64,000 bases of DNA. Source: Chinchilla lanigera. Lineage: Eukaryota > Chordata > Mammalia > Rodentia > Chinchillidae. Shown in pieces: positions 46,121-59,350 of this stretch. The DNA is taken from NCBI RefSeq assembly GCF_000276665.1, contig NW_004955433.1, positions 14,369,558-14,433,557 of the forward strand, written 5' to 3'. The notes beneath the pieces were generated by a model. It worked only from the letters and a program-made list of their open reading frames with translations. It did not search any database and was not told the DNA's origin. The position numbers and the translations under genes were made by a program. How positions within the stretch are numbered: the first letter of the stretch is position 1; every line of letters begins with the position of its first letter.

Positions 46121-46191
46121 AGCTGTATTTTGGTCCATGGAGCTGTATTTTGGTCCATGGAGCTGTATTTTGGTCCATGGAGCTGTATTTT
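46121..46191. repeat. 20-bp minisatellite, about 3.6 copies
   Basis: Unit agctgtattttggtccatgg at 46121, 46141 and 46161, identical, plus a partial fourth. It seems to have grown from the L1 end. Confidence 0.97.
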
Positions 46192-46274
46192 AAAAAGTAT
46201 ATATTTCTGGGGTGTCTAGTGTCTAATACTGATGTTATGGCCCTCAGGACTAGAAGCCTTCCTTCGTGTATAGC

Positions 46275-46485
46275 AGGGTTACTAAACCTGGAGATTATTC
46301 ATATTTTGGGTCAAATAACTTTTCATTGAAGACCATGCTATAGGCTGTCTAACCAGATCCCTGGCCTTTTCCCTCTGAATGCCAATAGTGTGCATCGCCT
46401 GTCTCCAAGTTATGACAATCGAAAACTCCAGCTAATTGCCCAGTGTTGGGCTAGGGACAAAGTCATCACCAGTTGAGAACCATTA
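46275..46485 (-). mobile_element. MER20 (hAT DNA transposon)
   Basis: Reverse-orientation MER20 order: gagattattcatattttggg, then gatccctggccttttccctc, gttatgacaatcgaaaactc and an end agttgagaaccattag. Confidence 0.75.
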
Positions 46486-46849
46486 GTTTAGGAAGAAGAT
46501 CCAAGGCCAGAGCCAAAGACCTTTTGGGGCTAACAGGTACTATTCGTAAGGTACTATATATAATTTCTATCACCAGAAAACTGGGGCTGTTCCTTCTGGA
46601 CAAGCTATAAAGTGAATTTAAAGACTGCATAAAAATACCCTACATCAGTTCATGGTGGGTGGACCCTTAGAAATCACTTGAGGCAACCCACTCATTTCGC
46701 CAGTGGTGAAATTGAGATCCTTCGAGGATCCAGTCCCAGGATCGAGGCTGATGTGGGGTGGGAGCAGGATGGAGTACACAGCACTTATTTTCCAGGGGCC
46801 CGTACTGGCCTAGGTGGCCAAGAGTTTACCAGAAAGTTCCTTTTTGTGC

Positions 46850-47007
46850 ATTTTTTTTTGGCCTTTTTGAGACAGGGTCTCACTATGTAGTTCAGGCTGG
46901 CCTTGAGCTCACTTTGTAGCCCAGGCTGGTCTCGAACTCGCAACTTGATCCTCCTGCCTCAGCCTCCTGAGTGCTGGGATTACAGGCGTGTGCAACTATG
47001 CCTGGCT
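46850..47007 (-). mobile_element. B1-type SINE
   Basis: Minus strand, full length. Confidence 0.93.
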
Positions 47008-47176
47008 TCAATTGTGGATAATTTATGTTTCTCTGTTACCAGGTTACTTTTCTTTGCTCATTGCAGATGAATTAATAGAAGGGATGTTTTATGTATCAGG
47101 AAAGCTGACACTATACATTCCTTACTGTAAATATTGAGTTGTTTAGGATAGTACTGCTGCTAAATCACCCAAGCCT

Positions 47177-47278
47177 CGGGGCTGGGGATTTAACTCAGCA
47201 GCACAGGGCCTGTCTGGCAAGTGCAAGGTCATGAGTTTGATTCCCGGTACCAGAAAACAACAACAATAACAAAAAAAA
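47177..47278 (+). mobile_element. ID-type SINE with target duplication
   Basis: Sense. aatcacccaagcct at 47163-47176 and 47279-47292, perfect. Confidence 0.95.
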
Positions 47279-47596
47279 AATCACCCAAGCCTTTCTTTTC
47301 AATGTAGGTTATTTGACCTTTGTTTTCTCCAAAAGTTTCATCTTCTGAATAATGATCAAGTTTAACTGTCTTTTACTTAGTCTCATAGGGCTATAATTAT
47401 CCAAAATCAGCATTTTAGAATTGTCCTTTTCCTTTTCTAGAGGCATTTAGAACAGTAGTATCTATTAAGATGTGATTTTTCTTTTTTGGTTGTTGTAATT
47501 GATATCTGACGGGTACAATAAAAAGTGGACTGATATTGTCATCTAACTATAGTTTATACAAGGAAAAGAAGGAGAGCAGAACCAATACAGGTTTGA

Positions 47597-48030
47597 GCAT
47601 CCTTAATACAAAATCAGGAACTTTCTGAGTGCCAACATGGCACCCTAAGTGGAAAACTATACCAGGAAACTTTGTTTCACATGTACAATTATTAAAAATA
47701 TCATGTAAGGTTGGGATGGGCATTGTGGTACCTGCCTGTAATCTCAGCCACTTGAGAGGCTGAAACAGGAAGTCTGTAAATTTAGAGGCCAGCCCTGGCA
47801 ATTTAGTGAAACCCTGTTTCAAAAAAAGGCTGTAGGGATGGGGTAGGGTGGAGGCTGGGGTTGTAGCTCAGCAGTACAGTGCTTCTGGGGTGGATCTCCA
47901 GTGCTGGGGGTAATGTGTATCTAAGAGGTATCTAAGATACCTCATGTATATGCAGGTATTCCCAAACCTAAAAAGTCCCAAATCTGAATCACTTCTGCCC
48001 CTAAGCATTTTGGATGAGGAATACTTATAT
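47597..48030. mobile_element. Tigger-like DNA transposon remnant split by a SINE
   Basis: Ends carry inverted motifs tttgagcatccttaatacaa and gcattttggatgaggaatac. The middle has catggcaccctaagtggaaa. Confidence 0.6.
47709..47911 (+). mobile_element. B1-dID SINE nested in DNA transposon
   Basis: B1 half to ctgtttcaaaaaaagg, then ggctggggttgtagctcag. Confidence 0.85.
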
Positions 48031-48469
48031 AAACTTTCAATACCTCAAGTTAGGCTTTTTCCTTAATCTTTGGTCTTAAATGTTGAACATTATTGTGTTT
48101 TAATGTTACAGTATGACTAATAAGGAGGTTTGAGGGTAAGATATCTCTTTGAGATGAAATGCTTAATTTCTTTGAGTCATCTTTATTGTAGAAATTTGGA
48201 TTTTTATATATATATATTTTGGATTTATATTAAAAGCCATATTTGATAATGGATGATGTAACATACATTAAAAATTTCATCTTCCAGAAGTTCTTACTGA
48301 ATGATATTAGCTTGTAACTAAATAAGTTATAATTTAGTGTTAAATATTTACTAGAGTGTTCTTAAAGCAGAGATGTTTATAATTAAATGATAAAATGTTG
48401 CCAAATTGGCAACTTTGGAAAAAAGCTAAAATAGGATTTTACAATAATATAAATCAGCAGAATTTATAA

Positions 48470-48660
48470 AATACTTCATGTATGAAGAAGCCTTTGAAGT
48501 CCATAGAGATGATCATTTCCTTTTTTTAGATGAGGAAATTGACATGGAGTAATTTGAACTTTATCTCTAAGTAAACTGATCTGCCTTCTGCTAGTAAGTG
48601 AACCAAATGGATTCCATCCAGGTATTTGAGTTCAAAATCTAGTCGTGTACTTCCCCATTG
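48470..48660 (-). mobile_element. MIR fragment
   Basis: Antisense MIR: ttagatgaggaaattgacat, then ctgctagtaagtgaacc. Confidence 0.7.
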
Positions 48661-48872
48661 TATTCAAAATATTTTTGAATATATTTTGCTATCATATTAA
48701 AATTGAAAAGTAATTCAAAGAAGGAAGAACATTATTAGTTATAAATTTTGAAAAAAAAGTATAAATAGCAACATGAGTTGTTACCTCTGTATATAAAATC
48801 TCCTTTGACAATATCCAAAAAAATATACTGGAGCTAACTTTGTTGGTTGTTAGATATTTGTAGTTGAAAGGG

Positions 48873-49032
48873 ATGTTTTTTTGGTTTTTTGTTTTTTTGA
48901 GACAGGGTCTCACTGTGTAGTTCAGACTGGCCTTGAACTCACTGTGTAGCCCAGGCTAATCTTGAACTCATGGCAATCCTCCTGCCTCAGCCTACTAGCA
49001 CTGGGATTACAGACATGTGCCACCCTGCTTGG
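48873..49032 (-). mobile_element. B1-type SINE
   Basis: Minus strand, ending gtgccaccctgcttggc. Confidence 0.92.
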
Positions 49033-49119
49033 CAAGAGATGATATTTGGGTATATGGTAAAATTAGGATTCCTTGGTGAGTGGCAATAATTATTGCTTGA
49101 TTATATCAATATTCCTTGG

Positions 49120-49435
49120 TTTATAATGGGACACATTCCAAAAACCATTATAAATTGAGAATCATAAGTTGAAAATGCACTTTATATTATATAGCCTACC
49201 GAGTTAGCAACACAGTACTCTGTAGTGTCTCTGTTGTTGTTTCTTGTGATTGTGTGGCTAGCTGGGAGTTTGGGCTCACTGTTGCTGCCCTGCATCTCTG
49301 GAGTGTATGGTATCTCATATCCATTGCCTGGGAAAAGATTAAGATTCAGAGTGTAGTTTTTTACAGAATGTTTATCAGTTTTTCACCATTGTGAAGTAAA
49401 AAAATTATTAAGCCATCGTAAGTGGGGGACCATGT
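49120..49435. mobile_element. Mariner-type DNA transposon remnant
   Basis: Inverted ends: ataaattgagaatcataagt near the left and gccatcgtaagtgggggacc at the right. Confidence 0.6.
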
Positions 49436-49784
49436 GTACTTTAATTCTGCGCGGAAAGTAGTTGTCATCTCCCCATATGAGTCGTTGAATCAAGAGAGAA
49501 TTCTTTAACATAGAAGATTCAATGGCTTTGACTTTATTCTTTTATCTTTCTCAGCTCTTTGTGTTTCTTGGATAACTGAGCTGTTTGGTTTGTGGGTGAT
49601 AAGGAAATGGGAAAATTTACATGGGTTTAACATGTTTTATTGTGCCTAAAAAGAAAGGGCAGTAAGTTCCCTCAGCATCCTGTATATTAGGTCAAACGAA
49701 CCATACAGGACAGATATCATCATATACAAAATGCATTTCTTTCTGACATATACTCTTTACATAGTTTATTTTTATTTTTCTATG

Positions 49785-49824
49785 ATTTATTTATTTATTT
49801 ATTTATTTATGGTCTTTTTGAGAC
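49785..49824 (-). mobile_element. SINE 3' stub
   Basis: A (TTTA)n tail followed by only ggtctttttgagac of a minus-strand B1-type element, then unrelated sequence. An extremely 5'-truncated insertion, or one cut by deletion. Confidence 0.75.
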
Positions 49825-49964
49825 CAAAACAGTTATAAATGCTTTTTATTCTGGTGTATTATGAACAACATATTTTTGTATATGTGAAAGCCTGCTAAGT
49901 AAATTCTCTTTCATTTAGAATGAAATAACTTCAGTTTGCCAAACACTTGACATAAGAAAGTGCT

Positions 49965-50020
49965 ATAATTCATTCATTTATTTGATTAACTACTGAGTGC
50001 CTACTACATGTCATATGTTG
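49965..50020 (-). mobile_element. L2 or MIR 3' end
   Basis: attcatttatttgattaact then gtgcctactacatgtcat. Confidence 0.55.
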
Positions 50021-50021
50021 G

Positions 50022-50150
50022 TTTTTCTATGCAGTTCAGGCTGGCCTTGAGCTCACTTTGTAGCCCAGACTGGTCTCGAACTTGCAGTGATCCTCCTGCC
50101 TCAGCCTCTCAAGTGCTGGGATTACAAGTGTGAGCCACCATGCCCAGTTT
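50022..50150 (-). mobile_element. B1-type SINE lacking its 3' end
   Basis: Minus strand starting at ctatgcagttcaggctgg with no T tract. Confidence 0.88.
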
Positions 50151-50221
50151 CTTTAAATAGTTTAAAAAGAGAAGGGCAATAGCAATACACCTTAATACTA
50201 ATATTTGTAACAGTGTTTTAA

Positions 50222-50345
50222 AAATTTTTTAAATTTTATTGGTACATTTTAGATATACATAATGATAACATTCATGATTGGGAATTTGTACCAGTACATG
50301 ATATATCTTGCTTCTTTTCTTCCCATTCCTCTCTCCTCCCTTCAG
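50222..50345 (-). mobile_element. L1 3'-end fragment
   Basis: Antisense, ttttattggtacattttaga to ctctcctcccttcag. Confidence 0.85.
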
Positions 50346-50461
50346 TCTTTGCAACTGTTTTTAGTAGTAGCACCTTGGGAGGGTAGTTTTGCCAAGAGCA
50401 TTATAGAAGTAAACACTGAACCAGGATTTATTTGGTAGGTCCAGCTCAGATACCCTACCAG

Positions 50462-50770
50462 GGGTTGGCAGACTATTGTGCATGGACCAAATAAACTAAG
50501 AAGGATTTTTATATCTTTGAATCACTGCCAAAAAAAAAAAAATCAAAAGAAGTGTATTTTTATGACGCATGAAAATTAGGTGAAATTCAAAGTTTGATGT
50601 TCATGGTTAAAGTTTTATTAGAACACAGACTTTTTTTTTTTTACCCATGTTATCTGTGGCTGATTTCAAGCTAGACTGACAGAGTTGAGTAGTTGCAACA
50701 GAGACTGGACCACAAAGCCTAAAATGTTCATCATCTGTCCCTTTACAGAAAGTTTGCTGACCCCTGGCCT
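50462..50770 (+). mobile_element. hAT-type nonautonomous DNA transposon
   Basis: Inverted ends ggggttggcagactattg and aaagtttgctgacccctg. The middle has aaagttttattagaacacag. Confidence 0.75.
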
Positions 50771-51096
50771 AGGAGACTATAGTTACTTGGTAAGGGTTTG
50801 GCAGTAATCCTGTCACTTTCCAGAGATTCTGTCTGTGAACACTGTATCAGAGACCAGGCCTTCATATGCTTGGGCTTTTGGGCACATTTCAGATTCAAGC
50901 CATAACAGTATTCTACTTGTGGCTGATGCTTTAAAAGTAAAAGAAATTCATGAACTGATAATTAGTACCAGGAAATAGATGTGTAGATATTTTAGTACAT
51001 ATAATAAACATGAGTACCATAAAAGACTTAAGATTCGGACCACCTGCAAAATCCTGAAGGGCCACTTTTTGAGAATACTGATTTAAAATGGTTCAG

Positions 51097-51208
51097 GGGG
51101 CTGGGGATTTAGCTCAGCGGCAAAGCGCCTGCCTGGCAAGCTCAAGGTCGTGAGTTCGGTTCCCGGTACCGGAGAAAAACAAAAAAACAAAAACAAAAAA
51201 AAAAAAAT
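51097..51208 (+). mobile_element. ID-type SINE with target duplication
   Basis: Near-consensus sense copy with a 40-base A/C tail. aaaatggttcag at 51085-51096 and 51209-51220. Confidence 0.95.
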
Positions 51209-51469
51209 AAAATGGTTCAGAAGTGGTCTGCTTAGTAGCAGTCTGAATATTTATTTATGTATGTACTCTTTTCTAACTTGATTAAGTATATTTAACATGG
51301 TTATATCGAAATACGAAAATGACCATGTTTTCTCTAATTGACTCACATGTTAATAGCAAGTAAGCTGAAATTATTTGGTATATTTTTGTTCTGTCTTTAT
51401 ATTTAGTTCATTTCACCTTATATGCAGTTTGGGGATTTTTTTCCCCTGATTTAAGAACGTTGATGTGAA

Positions 51470-51628
51470 GCCAGGCATGGTGGCTCACACCTGTAATCCC
51501 AGCACTCGGGAGGCTGAGGCAGGAGGATCGCTGTGAGTTTGGGGCGAGCCTTGGCTACAAAATGAGTTTAAGGCCAGCCTGAAGTGTATAGCAAAACCCT
51601 GTCTCAGAAAGATCCCCCTGGAAAAAAA
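51470..51628 (+). mobile_element. B1-type SINE
   Basis: Sense. Flanks aacgttgatgtg / aatgttgatgtg. Confidence 0.93.
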
Positions 51629-51909
51629 AATGTTGATGTGCCCTAGAGGGCAATGCTATTTGGACATTGAATGAGGTGAAGGAGGCTGATAAGGAAATGG
51701 AAGCCTGGCCAGCCCATACTTTAATTCTAAATTGCTGTCTCTAAAACTGTGGGCTTCGATTTTTTTTCTTTAATTTTTTTATATCTTCTGGTAGTGAAGA
51801 AATCTGAATCATGGGAACTTCCCACTGAAAGAATCCCTCATTTTTAGGCAGAGTTGGGTGTCCTACTGTGACCTCTGTAGATTAGTGGGTCATTTTCCTT
51901 GTTTCGGTG

Positions 51910-52145
51910 GGGATTTCTTTTTTTAATTCAAATGTGATGTACGGTCAGAAAGCACACAAATTATGAATCTACATTGATGAATTTTCACAAAGTGAGCACA
52001 CTGTTAACTAGCATTAGGATTAAAAAAATATTTGCTATTCCCTTTAGAAAAACTCCTGCATTTCCCTTCTGTTCTTACATCCCAAGGGTACCCAGTCCAG
52101 CCTTCTAATAGCAGGGATGTTTGCCCTCCATGTTAAGTCTGTTTC
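51910..52145 (-). mobile_element. Old L1 3' region, antisense
   Basis: ttgatgaattttcacaaagt, then atcccaagggtacccagtcc. Confidence 0.75.
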
Positions 52146-52609
52146 TTGTGTAGTTGGGAGATCTGTGCAGTTCAGTAGGACTTCTGCCAAGTGGTACAGG
52201 GAGAGTAGTTTGTTGCTCGGGGCCCTGGGACACTGCAGTGCTCTCTGAAGCACTGTTTAGTACGGCCAGAGTCCTGATCACGTACAGAGACTCGGGTGCT
52301 GCTGACATGGAGGCACCTTAGCGCTGTTGATCTGTCCTTGCTGACCTTTCCTGTCCAGCCCCGGTTTTGCTGCATTGACCATTCCATGTCCTGTTTCCAG
52401 TGTGACTTACTGGATCCCTCCTCCATAAGGCTCCCCACATGTGAGGTTTTTCCAATATGAAGCTTGAATTTGACACCCCTCCCCATCATTTTAATTCTTT
52501 CTGTTGGATAAAGCCCGTGAAGTTATTTCCATGACCAGGTTTTATTAGTGTCTTGGGTCAGAATTGACATAGTGGCTTATTAATCTTTATATTTTATTTA
52601 TTAATTTAT

Positions 52610-52688
52610 ATTTTTTTGTTCCAGCACTTGAACTTAGGACCTTGTGCTTGCCAGGTAGGCACTTGTGCCACTGAGCTATATCCCTGGC
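52610..52688 (-). mobile_element. ID-type SINE
   Basis: Minus strand. aatctttatattttat on both sides. Confidence 0.93.
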
Positions 52689-53259
52689 CAATCTTTATAT
52701 TTTATGGCTAAATTGATGTTTATTTTGTGGAAGAGATAAAAATTATCCTTAAATTTATGAAATCAACCTCTAATTGAAAACTTTAACGAAATGAGATAAC
52801 TACATTAGAATATAGATTTGGGAGCTTTAATAAACATTTTGTGAAATTAATTTTTGCTGACTGAGCTATGTGTGACAGATCTGATTTTCTCCAAATACAG
52901 CATTATATACATTGTCTTTTCTCCCAAGCATGTGTGGAACAAACTTAGTTTCTTTTGTATATGTATCTGTTGTTCTTCTGGCTTGGAACTCTTTACGTGA
53001 AAACTTGCCCATTTCTTTTAAATACCACTGGTTTTTCTTCTAGAGGGAAAGCACTAGTCTGGCCCAAATGTTATCTGAATCCATGCCACTTACATTGTCA
53101 CGGCCTTATGCTCTGCAGCCTCAGAAATGTTAAGCATCAGTTGGTAGTTAGAAGGGAATTTTTTGCTCGGGTCTCTGCCAGTTGGTGTTGATTTGGCTGA
53201 GGAGGGCAGAAAGATTTCAAGAGGGACAGACAACAGATGGGAGAGTAACACATCTCCAA

Positions 53260-53900
53260 CTCATGTGGTAGACGAGTGTCTACTATATACCAGGCTCTGT
53301 CATAGGAGCTTGGGAGCACATCAGCGACCAAAGCACTGTTCCTGTACAGCTTACGTCCTAGAGAGGTGACAGACAAACGAGATGGGGCAGTGCTGCGTGG
53401 GGGTCAGTTGCACTTTTAAATAATAAGTTCTGGTTTGTCCTTAAAGAAAAGGTGACAGTTTATTGAAACAGACATAGGGAGTCAACCATGAGCAAATCTC
53501 TGAGAGGGGTCTTGCAATGGAGGAAACAGCACAAAGGCCTTAGGCAGGAGTGTGCCTAATCCATTAGGTACCAGCAGGGGTGTGCCAGTGCCGCTGGAGC
53601 CCAGGGAAGGAATGGGAACAAGGCTGGAAATGAGCCTGGGTATCCAGGAGAGGTAGGGCCCCATCTGTAGAGCTTTAGTCTGTTCAAGAGATTTAAGTGG
53701 AGGATGGACAGATTTGACTGACTTTAAAAGGATCACTGGGGCTGGGGATTTAGCTCAGCGGCACAGCACCTGCCTGGCAAACGCAAGGTCATGAGTTCGA
53801 TTCCCAGTACTGGAAAAAAAAAACCCCAAAAATAAATAAATAAAAGGATCAATGGTTTCTGGGTTGGAATAGACTGGAGGAGGCCAGTGCTGAGTTCCTC
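53260..53900 (-). mobile_element. L2 element, antisense, split by an ID-type SINE
   Basis: gtctactatataccaggctc, then ggaggaaacagcacaaaggc and gtctgttcaagagatttaag. Confidence 0.72.
53741..53840 (+). mobile_element. ID-type SINE nested in L2
   Basis: Sense. aaaaggatcactgg / aaaaggatcaatgg on the flanks. Confidence 0.94.
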
Positions 53901-54054
53901 CCTAATTCTGTCATCCCACTTCTCCCACAGGTAAAGGCGGCCAGACAGTTGCATTGGATCAAAAAATTACAATTATTTTCTAAAAACTTTAGTATAAAAC
54001 TTATGATATACATCATTTTGTTGTTGTTGTTGTTCTTATTTTTATTTATTTATT

Positions 54055-54201
54055 TTTTGTCTTTTTGAGACAAAGTCTTGCTATGCAATTCAGGCTGGCC
54101 TTGAGCTCACTTTGTAGCCCAGGCTGGCCTCGAACTTGCAGCAATCCTCCTGCCTCACCCTCCCTAGGTGAGGATTACAGGCTGCGCCACCACACCTGGC
54201 C
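54055..54201 (-). mobile_element. B1-type SINE
   Basis: Minus strand. tgttgttgttctta on both sides. Confidence 0.92.
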
Positions 54202-54678
54202 TGTTGTTGTTCTTAAAGATTAAAGTCATCTTGGAACTTCATAAAGAATACCAAAGTGTTTTTCTGTTTACTCCAGCTCAGCTATTTTTGTTTTACCCTC
54301 GTGCCCTTGCCTTTAAAGTTAATGTCCTTTAATGCTCATTTAAAAATGTCCTTATCTTCCTGCTGCGGATTTATGGCAGTAATGGTACCCTTTTAACATT
54401 AACCTGTGCTTCATAGCTGCAATATAATTATATGTTACATTAGTGTAATGCTAGACCATTGGGATTTCACATATGCACTAGAAGCCATGGGTTTAAAACA
54501 AAGAATAAGCAGCAAGAATTACTGTCTAAAGAATTTTCTCTTTTTAATTGAACAGTTTTTGTTGCTAATCTTGTAGCAGTGTTGATTTTTTTAATAATGG
54601 TGATAATTTTATCTTCTATTGATGTAAGTAGTGGTAAGAGTTATAAACATTCTCTTGGTCAAGAATCTTATGCAAGGT

Positions 54679-54785
54679 GGCTGGGGGTGCCACTTAGTGG
54701 TAGAGCACCTGCCTTGCATGCAGAAGGCCTTATGTTCAATCCCTAGTACTGGCAAAAACAAACAAACAAACAAACAAAAAACCCA
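54679..54785 (+). mobile_element. ID-type SINE
   Basis: Sense, diverged at its head (ggctgggggtgccacttag). Flanks aatcttatgcaagg / aatcttgtgcaagg. Confidence 0.9.
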
Positions 54786-55099
54786 AACAATAAAAATCTT
54801 GTGCAAGGATGGTACAGTATGTATAAGATTCATAATGTGCAGTTGCTTGCCAAATAACAGTTCTTTCTATAGGGCTTTTCTTAATTGTTGGAGAAACAGG
54901 GTGTCTTGCTAATAATATTCATGGTCTAAAAGCTAGCTGCTATTTGTATTAGTATCATTATTAGTAGTAATGGTATTTCTAACAGTAGTAGGTATAATAA
55001 CAAGTCTGATATGCATAACAAGTAGACATCGCTCTTGTAACCTTGTAAGATAAAGGATGTGTCAGTGAGGGCCTGGACATGAATAAAAAAGAAATATGT

Positions 55100-55250
55100 T
55101 AGCCAAGCATGGTGGCATACACCTATAATTGTAGCTGCTTTGTAATCCTGTTTGTTCAGGAGGTTGAGGCAGGAGGATTGCACGTTTGAGGACAGTCTGG
55201 GCAATTTAGGGAGACTTTCTCTCGGAAAAAAACAAACAAACAAAAAAAAG
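55100..55250 (+). mobile_element. B1-type SINE, diverged
   Basis: Sense, with an insert between tgtagctgc and caggaggttgaggc. Confidence 0.82.
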
Positions 55251-56074
<824 letters not shown>

Positions 56075-56375
56075 TGAGTACTGGTGGGGAGGCAGCCTTG
56101 GTGCTGGGTGGTTTGGGGGCAGAATCCGTTTCTTCTTTCCTGTCTTGAATTTGGAAACAGTCTGTGAATGACAGTCACAAGCCAGATTCTCAGGAACTCA
56201 GAGAGGTTTTGTAAATAGGTCAGTGGCCTTGCTTTGTCTACTTGCCACTCCGGTTTTCTGACCTGTCTGTTTGACCAAGCTGTGAGCTTGTGTCACAGCA
56301 GAGACGATGAGGGTGGGAGGGGGCTCTGTCATACAGGAAACTGGTCATGGTAGTTCTTTGGTTGGTGTTATAGTT

Positions 56376-56747
56376 AATACATTGTGTCAACTTGAGAAGT
56401 GTAGAAGTTTAACTAAATGACTCAGCAGGGGGCCAGGGCCCTTTGTAAACATCCTGAGCCTGTGCAAGAGGAGAGCAAGGAGATGATGTGAGTGGGGTGG
56501 GTAGCCTGCTTACAGTTTAAGAGAAGAAAAGAGGATTGCTGTCCCTCTTTTTGCTCTTGTTGCTTTTGCTGTCTTCTGCCACCTTGAACTGTGTGCCCTC
56601 TGCTATACCAACCTGCTTTAGAGACCCTGCTTTAGAGCCAGCTGATTATGGACTGAAATCTGTACAAACTCTAAGCTAAACAAATCTTCCCTCTTTAATT
56701 TTGGGCACTGGGTATTTTGTCCCAGCAGTAAGAGAAAAGTAAGACAG
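56376..56747 (+). mobile_element. MaLR LTR
   Basis: Shares tgctgtcttctgccacc and gctaaacaaatcttccctct with the LTR at 30855-31452, and ends agagaaaagtaagacag. Same subfamily. Confidence 0.8.
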
Positions 56748-57249
56748 TTGGGTTTGCCAGTATTGGGTCATAAATGACTCCCATAAATATCTTAGTAGAT
56801 GTGAGCCTCACCAATAAGTGATACCTTCCAAGCCAGAAAGCACTCAGCAGTGAGCAGAGTTTTTAAGGCCACTTAGAAGAAATAGATAGTAGTCAGTGAC
56901 GAGAAGCCATCTAAGTGAGGAGTGAATTCTTCCTGCTTATTGTCAGTGAGCCGAGAGGCTGCCTCTGAATGGCCTTGAAGTACAGTACTTCCTTGCTGAT
57001 GGTAGAACAGCAGTGTGGGTGACTCAGGGAAATGCTGACTGACTGGGCCAGCAGCTGCGGCTGCCACACAGCGCCTGTTGGACTCTGGATTCCATAAGGT
57101 GTGTTTAGAGTCTTCAGTGGACCAAACCTGGACCATATCTGGAGGCACAAGCATGAATTAGACATGGTCCTTGCCCTCTAGGAACTTAAAATTTGTGGGG
57201 TCGAGCAGAAAGAACCGTGCTGCTTTCCAGAGGAAATGTGATTTACTGG

Positions 57250-57420
57250 TTACTTACTACCTGTCAGATAGTTGGTTTGATTTAAGATTTTGCTTAATCT
57301 TCATTGCCAGCATTTGGCCTCTGATACCCTTACTATTGTGAACAGAAGTCTCAAGATGTCAAAAACCCCTCACCTTACATAATCGGTATGGTGAGCCAGG
57401 ACTCAGACCCAGTGAGGGTG
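57250..57420 (-). mobile_element. MIR fragment
   Basis: Antisense MIR pattern from ttacttactacctgtcag to gtgagccaggactcagaccc. Confidence 0.6.
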
Positions 57421-57728
57421 ACTACAGAGCACAGGTTTCTGTAGCCCTGATGGAATGGCCAAAGGGAACTGCTGCTGTGCCTTCGGTGGGTCTGGAAAGT
57501 CACTGAGATTCTATGCAGGAGAAACAAGAAACTGTCAGTCACCTCCTTTGTCTTCATTCCTTGAATGTGAGAAAGACTTAAGTGCTGGGAAAGGACATTG
57601 TTTTATGTTCAGGAGTGAGTATAAGGGCCATATTTGTGCAACTAAATTTGAGAGCTGAATATCTTGGCTGCTCTTTGGACTCAAAAAGGATGTTGTAGAA
57701 ATTCTTCTGTAGCCCTACCTAAAGTGTT

Positions 57729-57831
57729 TGTTTTGTTTTTGTTTTTTTTGTTTTGTTTTGGTACCAGGAATTGAACTCACGACCTTGCGCTTGACAGGCA
57801 GGCGCTGTGCCGCTGAGCTATATCCCCGGCC
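57729..57831 (-). mobile_element. ID-type SINE
   Basis: Minus strand with a G/T-rich tail. ctaaagtgtt at 57719-57728 and 57832-57841. Confidence 0.94.
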
Positions 57832-57890
57832 CTAAAGTGTTATTTTATTTATTTATTTAAAGTGTTATTTTTTATTAAAAAATTTTTTTG

Positions 57891-58090
57891 TGATGGTACT
57901 GGGGACTGAACCCAGGGCTGGTGCACATGCCGTGCAAGTGCTGTGCTACTAAGCTACATTGCCAGTCCTTTTAAATTTTATTTTTGAGACAGGGTCAGGT
58001 TAAGTTGCCCAGGCTGGCCTCAAATTTGTAATCCTTGTGCCTTAGTCTCCCAGGTAGCAGAAATTACAGGCATGAGCCACTGTGCCTGGC
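57891..58090 (-). mobile_element. B1-dID SINE
   Basis: Minus strand: ID half (ggggactgaacccagggctg), then B1 half ending ccactgtgcctggc. Confidence 0.87.
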
Positions 58091-58785
58091 GGTCTCATCA
58101 GCCTTTATACATTTCTACCAACTTGTACCTCTTGGCTGCCTGCGGTTATGCCCAGTCTTGAGCGTGCAGACTCTGCTTGTGTGCAAGGATGCTGTTGGAG
58201 CGAAGGGCTTGTAATACCAGCTGAGTTGCTATAGTTATAATTTAATTGCATCAGCTTTACAGTCTATTAAGAGCAAAAAGGGAAAATGTTTTCTTGGTAA
58301 CAATTACCAGTCATGCTCTCTTTCTTGTAAATTTCCATTCTTCTTCATCTCTTTTTACCTTAAATTCATTACTTTAGGGAGGAGGAAGTTGAAGCATGGA
58401 AAGAATGGGCATGGGGTGGGGAGGTGCTTAAAAAGAAACCAAAGGGCTAATGACTGTATTTTTCCATCTTCTTGATAGGCAGAGATAAAAAGTGTTATGT
58501 GAATATTTCAGTACAGATAGGACAAGGACAGAAGGGAGAACTGAGTAGGAAATTTTTTTACGTGAAATAAGTTTTGAAAGAAAATCCTGTCTTTGAGATG
58601 TTAGATAGTAGATTTAAGACTAAACTGTTTTTGTGCCCAATTATTTGCTTAGGTATACTGTGTTGGACTTTTCACTTTAGGGAATAGATTTGATAGCATT
58701 TTTGCATATGTATGTTTGCTCTTTTTAAATTGTTCGGTTTTTTCACACATAGAAAAGAGTACGCATAACGTATAAAGGTGTAAAT

Positions 58786-58985
58786 GAGGGATTTGTAGAC
58801 TATGGCCCCTGAGCCACATCCATCCTACTACCTTTTAAAGTTTTATTGGAACACAGCCATACTTGTTTATGTATTGTCTGTGCTATTTTTATGCTGCAAT
58901 AACAGAGTTTAGTTATGACAGAGATTATATGACTTACAAAGCCTGAAATATTTACTATCTTCTACAGAAAAAGTTTACTGACTCA
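58786..58985 (+). mobile_element. hAT-type nonautonomous DNA transposon, internally shortened
   Basis: Same family as 50462-50770: tagactatggcccctgagcc, then agttttattggaacacagcc and aaaagtttactgactcatg. Confidence 0.72.
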
Positions 58986-59350
58986 TGTTATAAAAATAAA
59001 ATGAGTACATACCCATGATGTGTTGCATAATGAAGATATAGGATATTATCAGTATCTCTGAAGGACCCTGAGTGCTTGTCATCAGTTGCATTTTCCACAT
59101 TTCCACCAAGGTGGCTTGCTGGAATTTTCCATTCAAACTGAAGTCAAATAGTCTAGAGGTGTACAAAGAAAAAGCCAGCAGTCATTCTGTATCCCCAACT
59201 TTATCCTCCAAGGTAACTTGTATTTAGTTTGCTTATTCTTTTATCGTTTTCTCCATGATCATGCAAAGCACATACAAATATCTATTGTATTAGATCATAG
59301 TTACATAGCAAATTATAACTTCACTTGTCTTCATACTACTCAGCTATCTT

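Noticed and set aside
46117..46329. 70-codon ORF with repeated residues
   Set aside because: It is a translation of the 20-bp minisatellite.
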